A program made the position numbers and the translations under genes. From contig NC_134087.1 in assembly GCF_000715075.1 (NCBI RefSeq), positions 184,233,276-184,297,275 on the forward strand: a stretch of 64,000 nt of DNA, read 5' to 3'. The stretch comes from Nicotiana tabacum (lineage: Eukaryota > Streptophyta > Magnoliopsida > Solanales > Solanaceae). The notes under the pieces were generated by a model that saw only the letters and a program-made list of their open reading frames with translations, ran no database searches and was not told where the DNA came from. Shown one piece after another: positions 20,428 through 32,379 of this stretch (its first letter is position 1; each line of letters begins with the position of its first letter).

Positions 20428-23151
20428 ATGGATATGAAAGGTATATCATGGGTTGGAAATATATACCACAAATTTGAAGCTATGTGTTTGGAGATGGAAG
20501 AGGTTATGTACCAGGTAAACTTCATTCCTCTCTAAATTAACTTTTCTTTATTCCTGTTTAACTAGTGACAACATATGTTCGATATATCCTTTGTACCCAA
20601 CTAATAGGTGCTTGTATCTTTTGTTACAAGGAAAAAGACATTGGGTTTAGTAAGAGGAAAGTCTAGATAAAGACTATACAAACTTGCCCCTCATTCGTAG
20701 CCCATAATACTAGCCTTATTTTATTAGAAATTTGTTGTAGGTTGGACATGTTTGATACTTCAACTTGTCTCAATGATTAACAAAATGCTAGAATTGGCAA
20801 AAACTATATCCTGACTTTTGCAGTTAGGTGATAGCATTGTACTTCAAGTTCTGCATGACAAGCAACTTCCTATATTTATATGGTTTAAGGATTCCTATAT
20901 TTATATGGTTAGGAAGGGATGCCTTGGAGCAACGGTAAAGTTGTCTCCGTGTGACTTATAAGTCACAGGTTCAAGCCATGGCAGCAGCTACTAATGCTTA
21001 CATCAGGATAGGCTGTCTACATCTTACCCCTTTGGGTGCGGCCCTTCCCCGGATCCTGCGTGAACGTGGATGCCTTGTGCGCTGGGCTGCCCTTTTTTTT
21101 AGTAAGGATTCATACAGCTGATCCCGACAAGCTTAGCAATTGAGGCGTAGTTGTTGCAGTACTGCTGATCTTGTCTTGAGTTTTATTAGAAGACTGCTCT
21201 CTTTTAGTTTAAAAAGAAATACTACATTTATTTCATTTTTCCATTCACATGAAATTTATGTTTGCTACTTTCTGAACTCTTGAGTTGGTAAACTATGTTT
21301 CATTGGAAGGATCGGGTGCTTATCATGTTAATGTATCAAAAGGAGTGATACTACATTTGTTTTTTAATAACCAAATTGGGTCAATTGCATCTTGAACTTG
21401 TTCATAATTTCAATGTGTAGTATCTTTTATTCACCTTGCACTACTTTGACCAATTAAGCATTCACCATCGTAACTGGGAACACGATATATCACAGGACAC
21501 CGTTAGATATGTTGAAAATCAGGTGCAGACTGTTGGTGCAAGTGTCAAGAGGTTCTATTCAGATGTGATGCTAGATATGCATCCTCATTGTAACATAGAT
21601 CCCGTGAAAGTCGCAGCTACTGACTTGTCTCTGAACCCCTATGCTCACACTGAAATCAAGAAGAAGCTGAAAGCAAACCTTAAAGGACTCAACCCGAGGG
21701 GAATTACTAAGAAATTAATTGATGATACTCAAGTGATCAAGGGTAAGGATACCGATTATCAATCATTTTAGTGGCCCAGAAAAAAACTGCTAGTAGACTA
21801 ATTTATGACGTGTCAGGGAAAAGCAAAAATGGAGGAGTTTATAGACGTCAAAATGTTGGGATCAAAGAGATTGTTAGAGATAGTCATCCTCCATCTAAGA
21901 AGTCTGATGCTATCTGTCTCGTCTCAAGGGATGCAATCAAATTTTCCTCAGTTTCTAAGGTTAGGGGAGATTTTGAAGTGGCATCTGACTGCATGACCAT
22001 GACTTCGCCCTCGGCCTCAGTTAAAGGACATGATTCTGTAGAAGCAACAAAGGAGGTTTACAATCATATTATGGATACAAATGTGCCTGCTGCTGGAATC
22101 TCGAGTAATGCTGCAGCTTCTGACATGAGTTTATCAGTTGAATCTGTTGGGAAGAGTCAACCAGATCTCAGAAACACAGCCGTTATTTGTGACTTGCAAT
22201 CAGACTCTCATGGTATATGTGTTTAGCAGTATTCTGTTTTATTTTTCTCACTCCTTTTCTATGTTAACTTCTTATATGGCAGCAGATAGGCATACGGACA
22301 AGGAGTTGGCAGGTGAGACTGGATCAGAAATTAGCAGTAATACTCACAACGCTGAGGTTGCTCGTGAGGAGCTCAATAAATCCCACGGAGGTACTTACAA
22401 TATTTATCAGTAAAAAAGGATTTCCTCCTTTCTCTTTTTTGCTTCCATTTTTCTGTATACCCGTAATGCTAGACTCTTTATTACTCTGATATAATCTTGG
22501 AGAGTAGGTTTTATATCCTTTTTTATGCAACCGACCAGCATACTCCTGCTTTTCAGATATTTCCATCCTGATTCCTCAAAATTGCACCTTTATTAAAATC
22601 CTCTCTCATTCTTTTTGTGTCTGCTGATGTTATCTTTTACAGAAAGAACAGATAGATATTGTTCTAATACACTGGAGAAGTATGATTTAAACGAGTCCGA
22701 TGTGGAAATTGTAGAGCAGTTTGATGAATCAAATTTGGGGGGAACATGTGTTCTGGTTGATGGGGGCAGGCTTCATATTCCCCAGGGCTCAGTCAAACGG
22801 AAGTCGTACAAGGTCCCATTTCCCTCTCCTCCTTCCCCTCGTGTTATATTTGCATTTCTTGCTTTCTATTTATATGGTTTTTGTTGGTTTGGTTGTGGTG
22901 GGAGGGTGGTTTCATCGCGAATCTAGATTTTGTTGACAGTTCAGTTATTTTCTCAGAAGAAGCTGCGGGAAGTATTTTCTACGAAAAAGAAGGCGACGAG
23001 GAAAGAGTATGAGGAGCTTGGGGCATTACATGGAGATCAACTGCCTAACCTAGAGGATGAAGACAAGGTGATGCAGGTTCACGCCGCGAACGCGAACACA
23101 AAAAAATTGTCAGCTAATGATCATTCTGAATCTGAGTGGGAGATTCTGTAG
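20428..23151 (+). CDS. Conserved plant protein of unknown function, six coding exons
   Basis: Exons: 20428-20514, 21496-21742, 21772-22212, 22283-22390, 22643-22812, 22957-23151. All junctions are GT-AG and the frame stays open, giving 415 residues. The start was chosen because the ATG has G at -3 and +4 and its reading joins exon 2 cleanly (EEVMYQ to DTVRYVENQ). Residues ~1-70 look helical; 30-111 are basic and rich in Lys; 112-294 are polar, Ser-rich and probably disordered; 352-375 are very basic (REVFSTKKKATRKEYEE); the last residues are SESEWEIL. There is no signal peptide, membrane segment or enzyme motif. I do not recognise a named family. The clean exon structure and lack of stops, amid decayed transposons, argue for a live gene. 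Confidence 0.8.
20916..21101 (+). mobile_element. TS-type tRNA-derived SINE in intron 1 of the coding region
   Basis: It begins GGGATGCCTTGGAGCAACGG (box A region), has box B GGTTCAAGCC at 20969-20978, then a CGGCCCTTCCCCGGATCC segment and a terminal GGGCTGCCC plus T run. This is the order of tobacco TS SINEs. Sense orientation to the gene, between coding exons 1 and 2. A word TAAGGATTC occurs just left (20886-20894) and right (21104-21112), and may be part of the target duplication. Confidence 0.85.
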
Positions 23152-24169
23152 ATATAATGCTACTATTAATAGATGGCTTTAGTGTTTCTTTTGCCAGTCA
23201 ATAGATGGCTTTGTACAGAAAACCAAGATAAAGAGGAAGCAGCAGGTGTTGTTATTATAAGCCAATTGTTCTCCTTATAAAATGTTATACTAACTAATTT
23301 GAGAATGAACATAGACTCCTACTGAAACTAGTTAAGTTTGGTGTCTTCAACTTTGTGAATTATGAAACTAGTTATGCCATATGTAGCTCTCAACCGGTGA
23401 CCAAATTAAAACGCTTTTCAACAATTTAATTTTTCTAATGTTATGTACTCCTACTGAATTTGTGCTGATCGAGGGTTACGAATGGGTCTTAAAATGTGTG
23501 AAAGCAAAACATAATGTATTAATCTTTGAGACATTGGCTTCCTTTGCCTTTAAAGTCCAGCCAGTGTCAAACATCAAGCAAAAATATTCAATAACAAATC
23601 ATTTCACAGTAAATAATAGTTGAAGTCCTCTAGTCTAATGTTTTACTTACTACTTAGCCTAAGTTGTTTCAAGACACATAAACAGTGGTTTAATTCTGCG
23701 TGTTAATGATGTATAGTTTCTTACATCATCAATCAAACGGGAACTTTCCATAACTGTCACAGTTTAGAAGAAATATAACAAATTCTTAGCATGAAACCCA
23801 GTATTACAGTTGTGGCAGGAAAATATTTATATTTGTAGCACACATTTCCATTAAAATAGGAATATTAATTATTAATCCCTAAACATAAACAAATTGAATG
23901 AAAAATCAATAATTCTTTGTACAAAAATCATGCCTTTTTTTTTCTCTCTCTCTTTATCTATTATCTTTCCTTCTTTACCTTTTGGGGTTTTCTTCTTAAT
24001 TTTATTTTCTGCCGAAGCCAATATATCTTCTAAATTTGTTCCATTCCTTTTCCTTTTAATTGTCTTTCTTAAGTTTTTCTCTTCCTTCTTTCTTCTTTTT
24101 TTTAACATAAAGATATTACTTCAATAATAATATATGCTAATTTATACAAAACGTATATATAAAAATATA
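23152..24169 (+). other. 3' UTR and intergenic AT-rich sequence
   Basis: The first ~150 bp after the stop is probably 3' UTR; it contains a near-direct repeat AATAGATGGCTTT (23168 and 23201). No unique poly(A) signal is evident. 23935-24100 is a long pyrimidine-rich run. No gene is seen. Confidence 0.4.
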
Positions 24170-24540
24170 CATTAAATTAACACATATAAAATATACAAAA
24201 TATATACATAAAAAATACATCTTCAATTAAGATGACACTTAGACATGTGAAATATACATAAAAAATATGTCTTAAATTTAATTAAGATGACACTAGATAT
24301 AAATATACAAAAAAAATATACATAAAAAATACATCCTGAATTAAAATGGCAAGTTGACAAAAAAAATATATTTGAAATATACATTAAAAATACATCTTAA
24401 GAAAAGGTGGAACTTCACAAATAAATATACAAAAAAAAAATATATATAAAAATACATTTTGAATTAAAGTGATACTTGATATACAAAGTATAAAAGACGT
24501 ATAAATCAATACATCTTGAATTTAGGTGCCATTCACATGT
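24170..24540. repeat. Degenerate AT-rich tandem repeat, ~60 bp unit
   Basis: Six imperfect copies of a unit like AATATACATAAAAAATACAT followed by CTTGAATTAAGATGACACTT recur at roughly 24218, 24270, 24331, 24391, 24453 and 24511. Spacing is about 52-62 bp. No coding potential. Confidence 0.65.
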
Positions 24541-24769
24541 GCATAGATTTTCGAAAATGGAGTGAAGAAGATGAATGTTGGAAAAGGAGACGGAGATGGA
24601 AAAAAAGTACTTATCGTGATTAGTATAGTCAGTTAACTTATTAAATATTGAGCTTAATTTTTATAATATGCTAATAATGAAAAAAAGTGCACTTTATGGA
24701 ATAAACAAGAAATGATGCTATTTTTTTAAATAATAGTTAAAAAAGGATCAAGCGTGTAAAAAATTCTTT

Positions 24770-25990
24770 CAAAATTTTTCGTGTGCTAATGTCCACGCCA
24801 TCTTCATGAATTCGTACAACGGGCTTCGGATCGCCTAAAATTTTGTGGGACCATCAGAAACGATATAATAAACAATAGTCATTGCTTCGCCATGTTCCTT
24901 ATTTTTTGACATTTTAGGACCATAACACAGGAAGTCAAGACGATTTTTATTCTTTCGTGTGTTAATATCCATGCTATCTTCATGAATTCTAGCGCCGAGC
25001 TCTAAATCACATAAAATTTTCTGGGCCCATCAGAATAGATATAATGAACAATAGTCATTGCTTTGACATGACTATTCCTTATTTTTTGGCATTTTATGAT
25101 CATATAATAGGAATTCAGGATGGTTTCTAATTTATCGTGTGCTAATATCCACGCCAATTTTAAGAATTTGGGCGACGGTCTCCGAATCGTAGAAAAATCT
25201 ATGGGCCCATAAAAATTACCTAATGAACAATAATTATTACTTTTCCATGATCGTTTCTCATTTTTGGCGTTTTAGGGCCATAAGGAATACTGGATCATAC
25301 CCAATTTTCGCCCGAATTCATACAGATAGTGTGGGTTGTAGCACATAAAAAATTAAAAATCGTCCTAAATTCCTGTTTTATGGTTTGAAAACACAAAAAA
25401 TGAGGAACAATCATAGAGAAGCGATAACTATTGTTCATTAGGTCGTTTCTGATGGGCACGTAAAATTTTAGGCAAGTTGGAGCCGGTTCCCCGAGTTCAT
25501 GCAGATGACACGGACTATAGCACATGAAAAGTCAGAAATCGTGTTGAATTCCTGTTCTATAACACCCTAAAATACTATAAAATGAGGAACGTTCATGGCG
25601 AAGCGATGTATATTGTTCATTAGGTCATTTCTGACTGGCCCTCAAAATTTGAGGTGATTCGGATCCGGTCGTCTAATTTCATACATATGGCGTGGACTAT
25701 AGCACAAGAAAAAATAAAAATCGTCTTGAATTCCCATTTTATGGTCGTAATAAGTCAAAAAATAAGGAACAATTATGACAAAGCAATGAGTATTGTTCAT
25801 AAGATCGTTTCTGATGGACCTATGAAATTTCAGTCAGATAAGATCTATGAAAAAACTCCTAAAAAATTAGCATGTACATTAACTCACGAAAAAGTGGATA
25901 TAATCATTAATTCGTATTGCATGATTTAGAAACACTCAAAAATATAATGAACTCGAACGTCAATGAGTATTGGTCATTAGTAGCGTACTT
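24770..25990. repeat. ~180 bp satellite-like array with internal inversion
   Basis: Three monomers run in one orientation: the anchor GTGCTAAT or GTGTTAAT occurs at 24783, 24959 and 25139 (spacing 176 and 180 bp), with inner words CATCTTCATGAATTC, GGGCCCATCAGAA and TTTAGGACCATAA. After a switch near 25275-25300 the same sequence runs in reverse complement, with the anchor ATAGCACA-like words near 25338, 25516, 25699 and a decayed fourth copy. A further block in the first orientation lies at 36613-37010. No known satellite name can be given. Confidence 0.85.
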
Positions 25991-26059
25991 GCTTTTAAAC
26001 CTATCTTTTTTTTTCTTAAACAAATTTCATGTCCTTTTTCCAAGCCACCATCATATCCT

Positions 26060-26252
26060 AACTACTAGAGCTACTCATAAATATCTGAAAAATCGAATCA
26101 AACTGAAAATCGAACCCAATAGAGCAAAAAAACAAATACATTTTTGGTTTGATTTGTTTTTCATTTTGAATTTTAAAAACCGAAAAAATTTGGTTTAGTT
26201 TTGGTTTTAATAAAAAAATAACTGAAAAATTCGAACCAAATAAAAAAAATGC
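26060..26252. repeat. AACCGAA-type palindromic AT-rich repeat
   Basis: Words of the AAATCGAATC, GAAAATCGAACC and AAAACCGAAAAAAT type on the left face GGTTTGATTTG and TTTGGTTTAGTTTTGG on the right, so the stretch could fold on itself. Such runs are frequent in solanaceous DNA. It replaces the missing end of the LTR that begins at 26253. Confidence 0.5.
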
Positions 26253-27905
26253 CCATACGCCCGTCACCTAGAATGTGCGTCACCTCCAAACTAATCACAT
26301 AATACATAATCCGGGGTTTCATACCCTCAGAATCAGATTTAGAACTGTTACTTACCTCAATCCGAGCAAAACTCTCCTCCAATATGCCTTTGCCTCGCGA
26401 ATCGGCCTCCAAATGCCCCGAATCTAGCCACAAGCAGTACAATATAATCAATACAGGTTAAAGGAATCAATCCCACAAGAAAAATACGAAATTATAAGCC
26501 AAAATCGGAAATTAGCTCAAACCTGGCTCCCGGTCCCACGTCTCGAAATCCGTCAAAGTCGCAAAACCCAAAAGCCCATTCACTCACGAGTCTAACTATA
26601 CCAAATTTAATCAAATACGATAACAAAATCCCATTCAAAATCTCAAAATTCTAGCCTAAGAACTCTTCTTCATTTTCCCCAATTTTTCACCCCAAACCAC
26701 AAATTAGATGATGGAATTAAAGACATAAATATGGGATTTAGCCAAAATTAACTAAGAATCACTTACACGAATAAACTCCTTGAAAATCCCTTCAAGAATT
26801 TCCCAAATAAGAGGTCTCTAGCTCAAAATATGAAAAAATGGGTTCAAACCCTCATTTTTGAAATTTATCACTGCTGCCCAGTTATTAGCTTTCGCAATCG
26901 TGGAACAATAGCCGCATTTGCGTAGAACAATTCTGCCCGACTCACAAGATCCTCTTTCGCAATCGCATGATCCCAGTCGCGAACGCGGAGAACCACCCTT
27001 TCCAAGCTTATGCGATCACGATACACAACTCGTGAACGCGAAGAACACTGTGTGCCACCCCAATTGCCTCACTTCCTTATAGTGGATCGCGCACAAACTT
27101 CTCAACTTCCGCGATCACGTCCCTCACTTTGCGAACACGTAGAGGCAGAAATCAACATCCCTCAAAGACCTTTCGCGATCGCGGACCCATCCTCGTGATC
27201 GCATAGAAGGACACAAGAACACAGAACATCAACCGACTTCAGCAATCTTCAAAGTCCATTTCCAATCCGTTAACCATCTGAAATCCAGTCGAGGCCCCCG
27301 AGACCTCGACCAAACATACCGTCAAGTCCCAAAACATCATACGAACTTAGTTGGACCCTCAAATGACCTCAAACAACATTAAAAACATGAATTGCACACG
27401 AATTCAAGCCTAATGAACTTTGAAACTTTCAAATTCTACAAATGACGCCGAAACCTATCAAATCATATCCAATTGACCTCAAATTTTGCACACAAGTCAC
27501 AAATGACACCACAAACCTATTGCAATTTCCAGAATCGGAATCCGACATAAAAAGTCCACTCCCGGTCAAACTTTTCAAAATTTCAACTTTCGCCATTTCA
27601 AGCCTAATTCTATTTCGGACCTCCAAATCACAATCCGGATACACTCCCAAGTCCAAAATCACCTAATAGAGCTAACAGAACTATTAAAATTTAAATATGA
27701 GGCCGTTTACACATAAGTCGGCATCCGATCGATTTTTCCAACTTAAGCTTTCAATTAAGAGACTAAGTATCTCAATTCACACTGAATTCTCTCCGGACCC
27801 GAACCAACTAACCCGATAAGTCATAATATAATAGGGAAGCACAAAAATGAGTAGAAAAAAGGGAACAAAGCTACAACTCTCGAAACGACCGGTCGGGTCG
27901 TTACA
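26253..27905 (-). mobile_element. Truncated LTR of a Tekay/Del-like element (copy D)
   Basis: On the minus strand it starts TGTAACGACCCGACCGG at 27905, like the LTR start at 48109. Homology to copy E (for instance the phrase at 49668-49738) continues to about 26253 and then stops. The last part (rest of R and U5) is missing. A CpG word tract (26893-27206) is followed, in minus direction, by CTGGGCAG-type and GATAAATTT words (26861-26880). No target duplication can be shown. Confidence 0.7.
26893..27206 (-). repeat. CpG-dense variable word tract in LTR copy D
   Basis: Recurrent words are TTTCGCAATCGC, GTCGCGAACGCGG, TGCGATCACGA, CCGCGATCACG and TTCGCGATCGCGGA, that is, CGC arms around AAT, GAAC or GATC cores. 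It ends about 25-30 bp upstream, on the minus strand, of the TATA-like GATAAATTT. Confidence 0.7.
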
Positions 27906-28282
27906 TAACCACACTGACTTGAGCTACTTGATATATATGCGGCTGTGCAGGTTCCAATAGAAGCAGAAGTGATGTGGATTATTCAAGAATCGAAGTCAAT
28001 TTGCTTTATAAAAAGTAGATATCAATGAGCTTCTATGAAATAGTTTTGCGGGATTCAGCCAATTGTCTTGATCATGAAATCTATTGGGGATTCTGCCAAG
28101 CAGATTCAACGTGACATTAAAGACAACTATGCAAGTTCTGTTGAGGTCCGTATTAGTTAGTCCTATAAGCAAGGGCGTAAGCATGATTTTTCATAAGTGG
28201 TGTCGATATTTAAAGAAGTAGACAAATAAACAAATATAATAACGACATCATACCTTTTTTAAAAAAGTACCTTACTATAACT
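27906..28282. other. Unassigned sequence between LTR D and hAT remnant
   Basis: No open frame with a recognisable product and no repeat that I can identify. Confidence 0.4.
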
Positions 28283-28640
28283 CTCCTTGATGAGGTTTCA
28301 TATTTTGGAAGGTATTCATAATAGCCTCATTAGGTGTAATACTAAATACATCCTTTTCTATGTAAGGCACTAAACAACTACTGAAAAACTCATCATCCAT
28401 TCGACTCTACAAATCCATCTTTATTAACTTCATTGTCGAAAAAGCTCTCTCAACTGTAGCAGTAGCAATTGACAAAAGTAAAGCAAATTTCACAAGTTGA
28501 AAAACAAGAGGATAAGTCACATGCTTCTTTGTCTCCACTAGTTTTATGAAAAGATTGCCAAGTTTCCTAAGACCTGAAAAAGCTTTTGAAAAAACGGAAA
28601 CCATATTGCTCAAAAATGAAGCTGTAAAGCTTTGAACCAC
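28283..28640 (-). pseudogene. hAT-superfamily transposase, C-terminal dimerisation region
   Basis: The minus-strand frame includes PLVFQLVKFALLLSIATATV then ERAFSTMKLIKMDL, the hATC dimerisation signature seen in plant hAT transposases and zinc-finger MYM-like proteins. An in-frame TAG follows at once (about 28410), after which SRMDDEFFSSCLVPYIEKDVF continues in the same frame. Only about 115 codons remain and the catalytic core is not found upstream, so this is a remnant. Confidence 0.8.
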
Positions 28641-28739
28641 TGACCACTACCTTAAATTTCAAGGAATTTACCAATAAACTAACTATCTTACTTTGACTAA
28701 GTTATGTCATTTTATTTTACTTATACGCCTTTTTTCTTT

Positions 28740-28839
<100 letters not shown>

Positions 28840-28960
28840 GATTAAGTTATAGAAACTGATAGTACCGATTTTTTTGTACAATTGGTGTGTTTAGCCGACT
28901 ATAACACTAATTTGACTTTGAGAGGACAGCTCTCCCGTACACTTTGCTTGATATATCTAG

Positions 28961-29318
28961 TGGAAGTTCACAAAATTAGAACAAGTAATTATGAGACTCC
29001 AATTTAACTTGCTAAGAAAATAAACACGGAAAGTAAATAATTGTTATAAAATAAAAGCGATTTAGTAAAACATGAATAAGAAATATAAGCAATTTAGTAA
29101 AACATGAACAAGAAATGGAGATAGAGAGAAGGAAGAGATTTTCTTCTTCAATTATGTGTATTTTCCTATCTATTACAAGGCCTTTATATAAGCATAAAAG
29201 TGAAGAAAATATGTCATGAAATATGTCACTGAACATACAAAATATGTCATTAAGCATTTGAGATGAAAATTATGGAAGAAGAGTAGACATCCACCATAAT
29301 GTGATATTTATCATAACA
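28961..29318 (-). mobile_element. 3' LTR of a Ty1/copia element
   Basis: On the minus strand it starts TGTTATGATAAATATCAC at 29318 and ends ...GTGAACTTCCA at 28961, about 358 bp. The start is preceded by the polypurine word CCAAGGGGGAGTG. A TATA box, TATATAAA, is at 29183-29190 on the minus strand, inside the LTR. No 5' LTR was found to the right, so the element is incomplete or its 5' LTR has been lost. Confidence 0.8.
29183..29190 (-). promoter_or_regulatory. TATA box in copia LTR
   Basis: Minus strand GCTTATATAAAGGCC, roughly 130 bp into the LTR, the usual position for the promoter of a short copia LTR. Confidence 0.6.
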
Positions 29319-29756
29319 CTCCCCCTTGGATGTTCAAAGATAATATGCCTCGTTAAAACCTTACTAGGAAAAAACCCTATGGGAAAAAAATTTCTAGTGA
29401 AGGAAAAAGAGTACACATGTTTAGAAATACGCATTTTGGTTGTCTCATTTAAAACCTTGCAAGGAAAACCCAGTGAGACAAAACCTTGTAAAGGAAAAAG
29501 AGTACAAAACATATTAACTCCCCCTGATGAGAGCACCAATTCACATGCTTGATCATTCACATCCTAATCTTCTACACTAGTTTCTTGAAGGTTATCGTCG
29601 GTAGAGATTTGGTGAACAAATCAGCCATATTATCACTTGAAAGAATCTATTGCACATTGATATCACCATTCTTTTGAAGATCATGTATGGAAAATAACTT
29701 TGGTGAAATGCGATTTGTCCTAACTCCTTTTAGAATCATCCCTTCAATTGGGCTAT
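29319..29756 (-). other. Copia 3' internal region and polypurine tract
   Basis: Contains CCAAGGGGGAGT (minus, 29319-29329) next to the LTR, and the repeated minus-strand phrases around TTTTCCTTTACAAGG and TTTTCCTTGCAAGG. Non-coding 3' part of the copia element. Confidence 0.6.
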
Positions 29757-31080
29757 TCATGATGTGTTGTCTTCATACAAAATTGTGGGTAGTTTGTAAC
29801 ACTTCAAATCATTTTTAACTCGAATAAGATGTATTATAGACCTCAGCCATACACATTCTCGACTTTCTTCATGAATAACAATTATCTCAGCATGATTAGA
29901 TGAAGGAGCCACAATTGATTGCTTAGTCGATTGCCAAGATATGACAATACCTCCACATGTAAACACATAGCATGTTTGAGATCAAGCCTTGTGTGTGTCA
30001 TATATATACCCCGCATCGGTATAACCAACATGATCGGAATTGCAATCATTTCCATAAAATAAGCCCACATCGGTAATCCTTTTTAGATAACGTATGTGTT
30101 TGATTTCATTCCAGTATCTCCTTGTAGGAGCATAGCTATATCGTGCTAAGACATTAACTGAAAAAGTTATGTCACACCTTGTAGTGTTAGCAAGATACAT
30201 TAGTGCATCAATTGCACTAAGATATGGTACTTCACGATCAAGAAGTTCTTCATTATTTTCATAAGGTAAGAATGAACCTTTATTTATATCGAGTGATCAC
30301 ACAACCATCGGGTTACTTAGTGGATGTACTTTATCCATATAGAATCGCTTTAAAATATTTTCAGTGTATGTTGATTGATGGACAAAAATTTCATCTTTCA
30401 TATACTCAATTTGTAGACCAAGATGAAATTTTGTCTTTCTAAGATCTTTCATTTCAAATTTTTTCTTTAAACAGTCTACTGCTTTATGAAGCTCCCCGGG
30501 AGTTCTAATGATATTTGAATCATCAACATACACAACAATTATAACAAATTCAAATCCGGATCCTTTTATAAGGACAAATTGAATTATTCTTGTACCCTTT
30601 CTTCAACAAGTATTTTCTCGGGCGATTATACCACATGCGCCCTGATTGTTTCAATCCGTATAAGGATTATTGAAGCTTTATTTAATAAATTTCTTGGGAA
30701 CCATAATATGCTTCAGAACAATTTAAATCCTTTAATGATTTCCATTATACGTATATCAAGTTTTTTATGTATTGCCAGATTAAAACCTAAAATGACTACA
30801 TCCACTACAAGAGAACATGTCTCTATATAATCAATGCCAGGATATTTACAAATCTTCTTGTGACAGAAGTCATCTTTATGTCTATCGACTTGTCGTTCTT
30901 CGCACAAGAGCACATTTATACCTCCACTGGCTTTATACTTTTAGGTGTTGGGACTATCCGTCCAACTTCACATTTTTCAGGTGAAATCAATCTTGATTGC
31001 GTATATTTATTTTATTTTATTTTGGCCAATCATTTATCTGTCCAAATTTCATGACAAATTTGAGCTCAAGATCCTCGTCA
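29757..31080 (-). pseudogene. Ty1/copia reverse transcriptase and RNase H, decayed
   Basis: The minus strand gives, in broken frames, GIDYIETCSLVVDVV (RT N-terminal part, ~30830), YVDDSNIIRTP (catalytic YVDD at ~30510-30533), KFHLGLQIEYMKDEIFVHQS, MYLANTTRCDITFSVNVLAR and the RNase H part with VIHEESRECVWLRSIIHLI (~29870-29800). Motif order is that of copia RT followed by RNase H. Several shifts and stops separate these pieces, including around 30540-30600, 30200 and 29970. Confidence 0.85.
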
Positions 31081-31189
31081 ATATTAATAATATTTAGCGC
31101 TACATTATATTAACAATATCGTCGACAATCACTTTATGTCGGTTCCATTATTACCTAATAAAGACATAACTTTATGTTTCTTTATCTCA

Positions 31190-31420
31190 TTATTTTCAGG
31201 TACTTGAGCCTCTCCCATGAAGTCTTATGAAGTGTTATGTCGTGGTGCTCTTCTAGAGCACTTGCCTCCTTATTATGACCATTTTGAATATTTGCCCCTA
31301 TCTTTCTTCAAGGAGTTTTATCTTTGGAACCGATTGGTCTGTTACGCTTCATGCGTGGCATAGACTCTGTCCCTCATGGACTTTATTCTATTTGGAGCAT
31401 TAACAGCTGAAATATGACAT
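31190..31420 (-). pseudogene. Copia linker between integrase and RT
   Basis: Minus-strand pieces such as MPRMKRNRPIGSKDKTP and ALEEHHDITLHKTS resemble the linker found between the integrase and RT domains in plant copia polyproteins. It has stops and is not functional. Confidence 0.55.
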
Positions 31421-31549
31421 TTAGCTTTGGGTCAGCAAATGCGCCTGACAATAATTTGTAAATGAATTATCACTTGAACTTGAACTTTAAGTTCATATTT
31501 TCTTATACGAGGATCTATATGTATTTATAATATTCATTTCATGTATCAC

Positions 31550-32090
31550 TTCCTCAGCTGCCCATTCTTTCCCCCTAATGTTGGGATTACCAACACATTT
31601 CCCAACCTTCTTTGGGAAAACATCTTTGTGCATTGTGGTGGAATAATTAAATCATATAGCACATCCATATTTCTATATAGAAATTATTTGGTTCCTGGCC
31701 CAGAACCGATTGTGATAGGGAGAAATTTTTATAACTTGGCTAGATGCGTACAAGTGCTGTTGTATATTAATAATACTTCTCATACAAAATTTTGTTTTTG
31801 AGAGTTTTGTTCTCATAACCAATGATTTAGCTATAATTGGAGGCATATAATTTCTACTAAACCAACTTGGATTTAAACTAGTATTATTAAGATAAATCAT
31901 CATAATTTATATTCTAGAACTGTGCTCTAATAATTTGAGCAAGCAACCTTGCAAAAACCAAACTGCAAGTTGATAACAAATGCATATGTGACCATAGAAT
32001 AGATGCATCTATTAAAATCATATAATAGTAAACGGTCCACATGGCAGGTGACTGGGCCCATATATTTATCACCTTTTATTTGTTCGAGAA
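31550..32090 (-). pseudogene. Ty1/copia integrase, decayed
   Basis: The minus-strand frames include DASILWSHMHLLSTC, VFARLLAQIIRAQF, then TTALVRI*PSYKNFSL and VLGQEPNNF, all typical of the copia integrase core and its C-terminal part. The region is shortened by an internal deletion and carries many stops. Its place between gag-protease remnants (right) and RT (left) is correct for copia order on the minus strand. Confidence 0.75.
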
Positions 32091-32379
32091 ATCAAGGGAT
32101 ACAATCCCAACCTTAACTGGTATATCATGAAAATAAGCAGCACAAGAGAATTCTTGAAAAATCTTCTAATCTTTAATATATGCCAATGTAATTCTTGATT
32201 AATTTTTTCGCATCATAATTGAACCGGTATGGTTAACCGGTTATGCCAACTAATATTTGTTTTAGTAAGCCTCTAGTTTACTTCTAGCTTATGATTCAAG
32301 CATCATGCTTATATTTGTGTAGTACAAATAGAAATAAAATCGAGTAACCTTTCATATTTACCCGGTATGATTATAGAGA

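Noticed and set aside
24770..25990. CRISPR-like regularly spaced repeats
   Set aside because: The ~180-bp units repeat over their whole length without unique spacers, in a plant nuclear context. It is a satellite.
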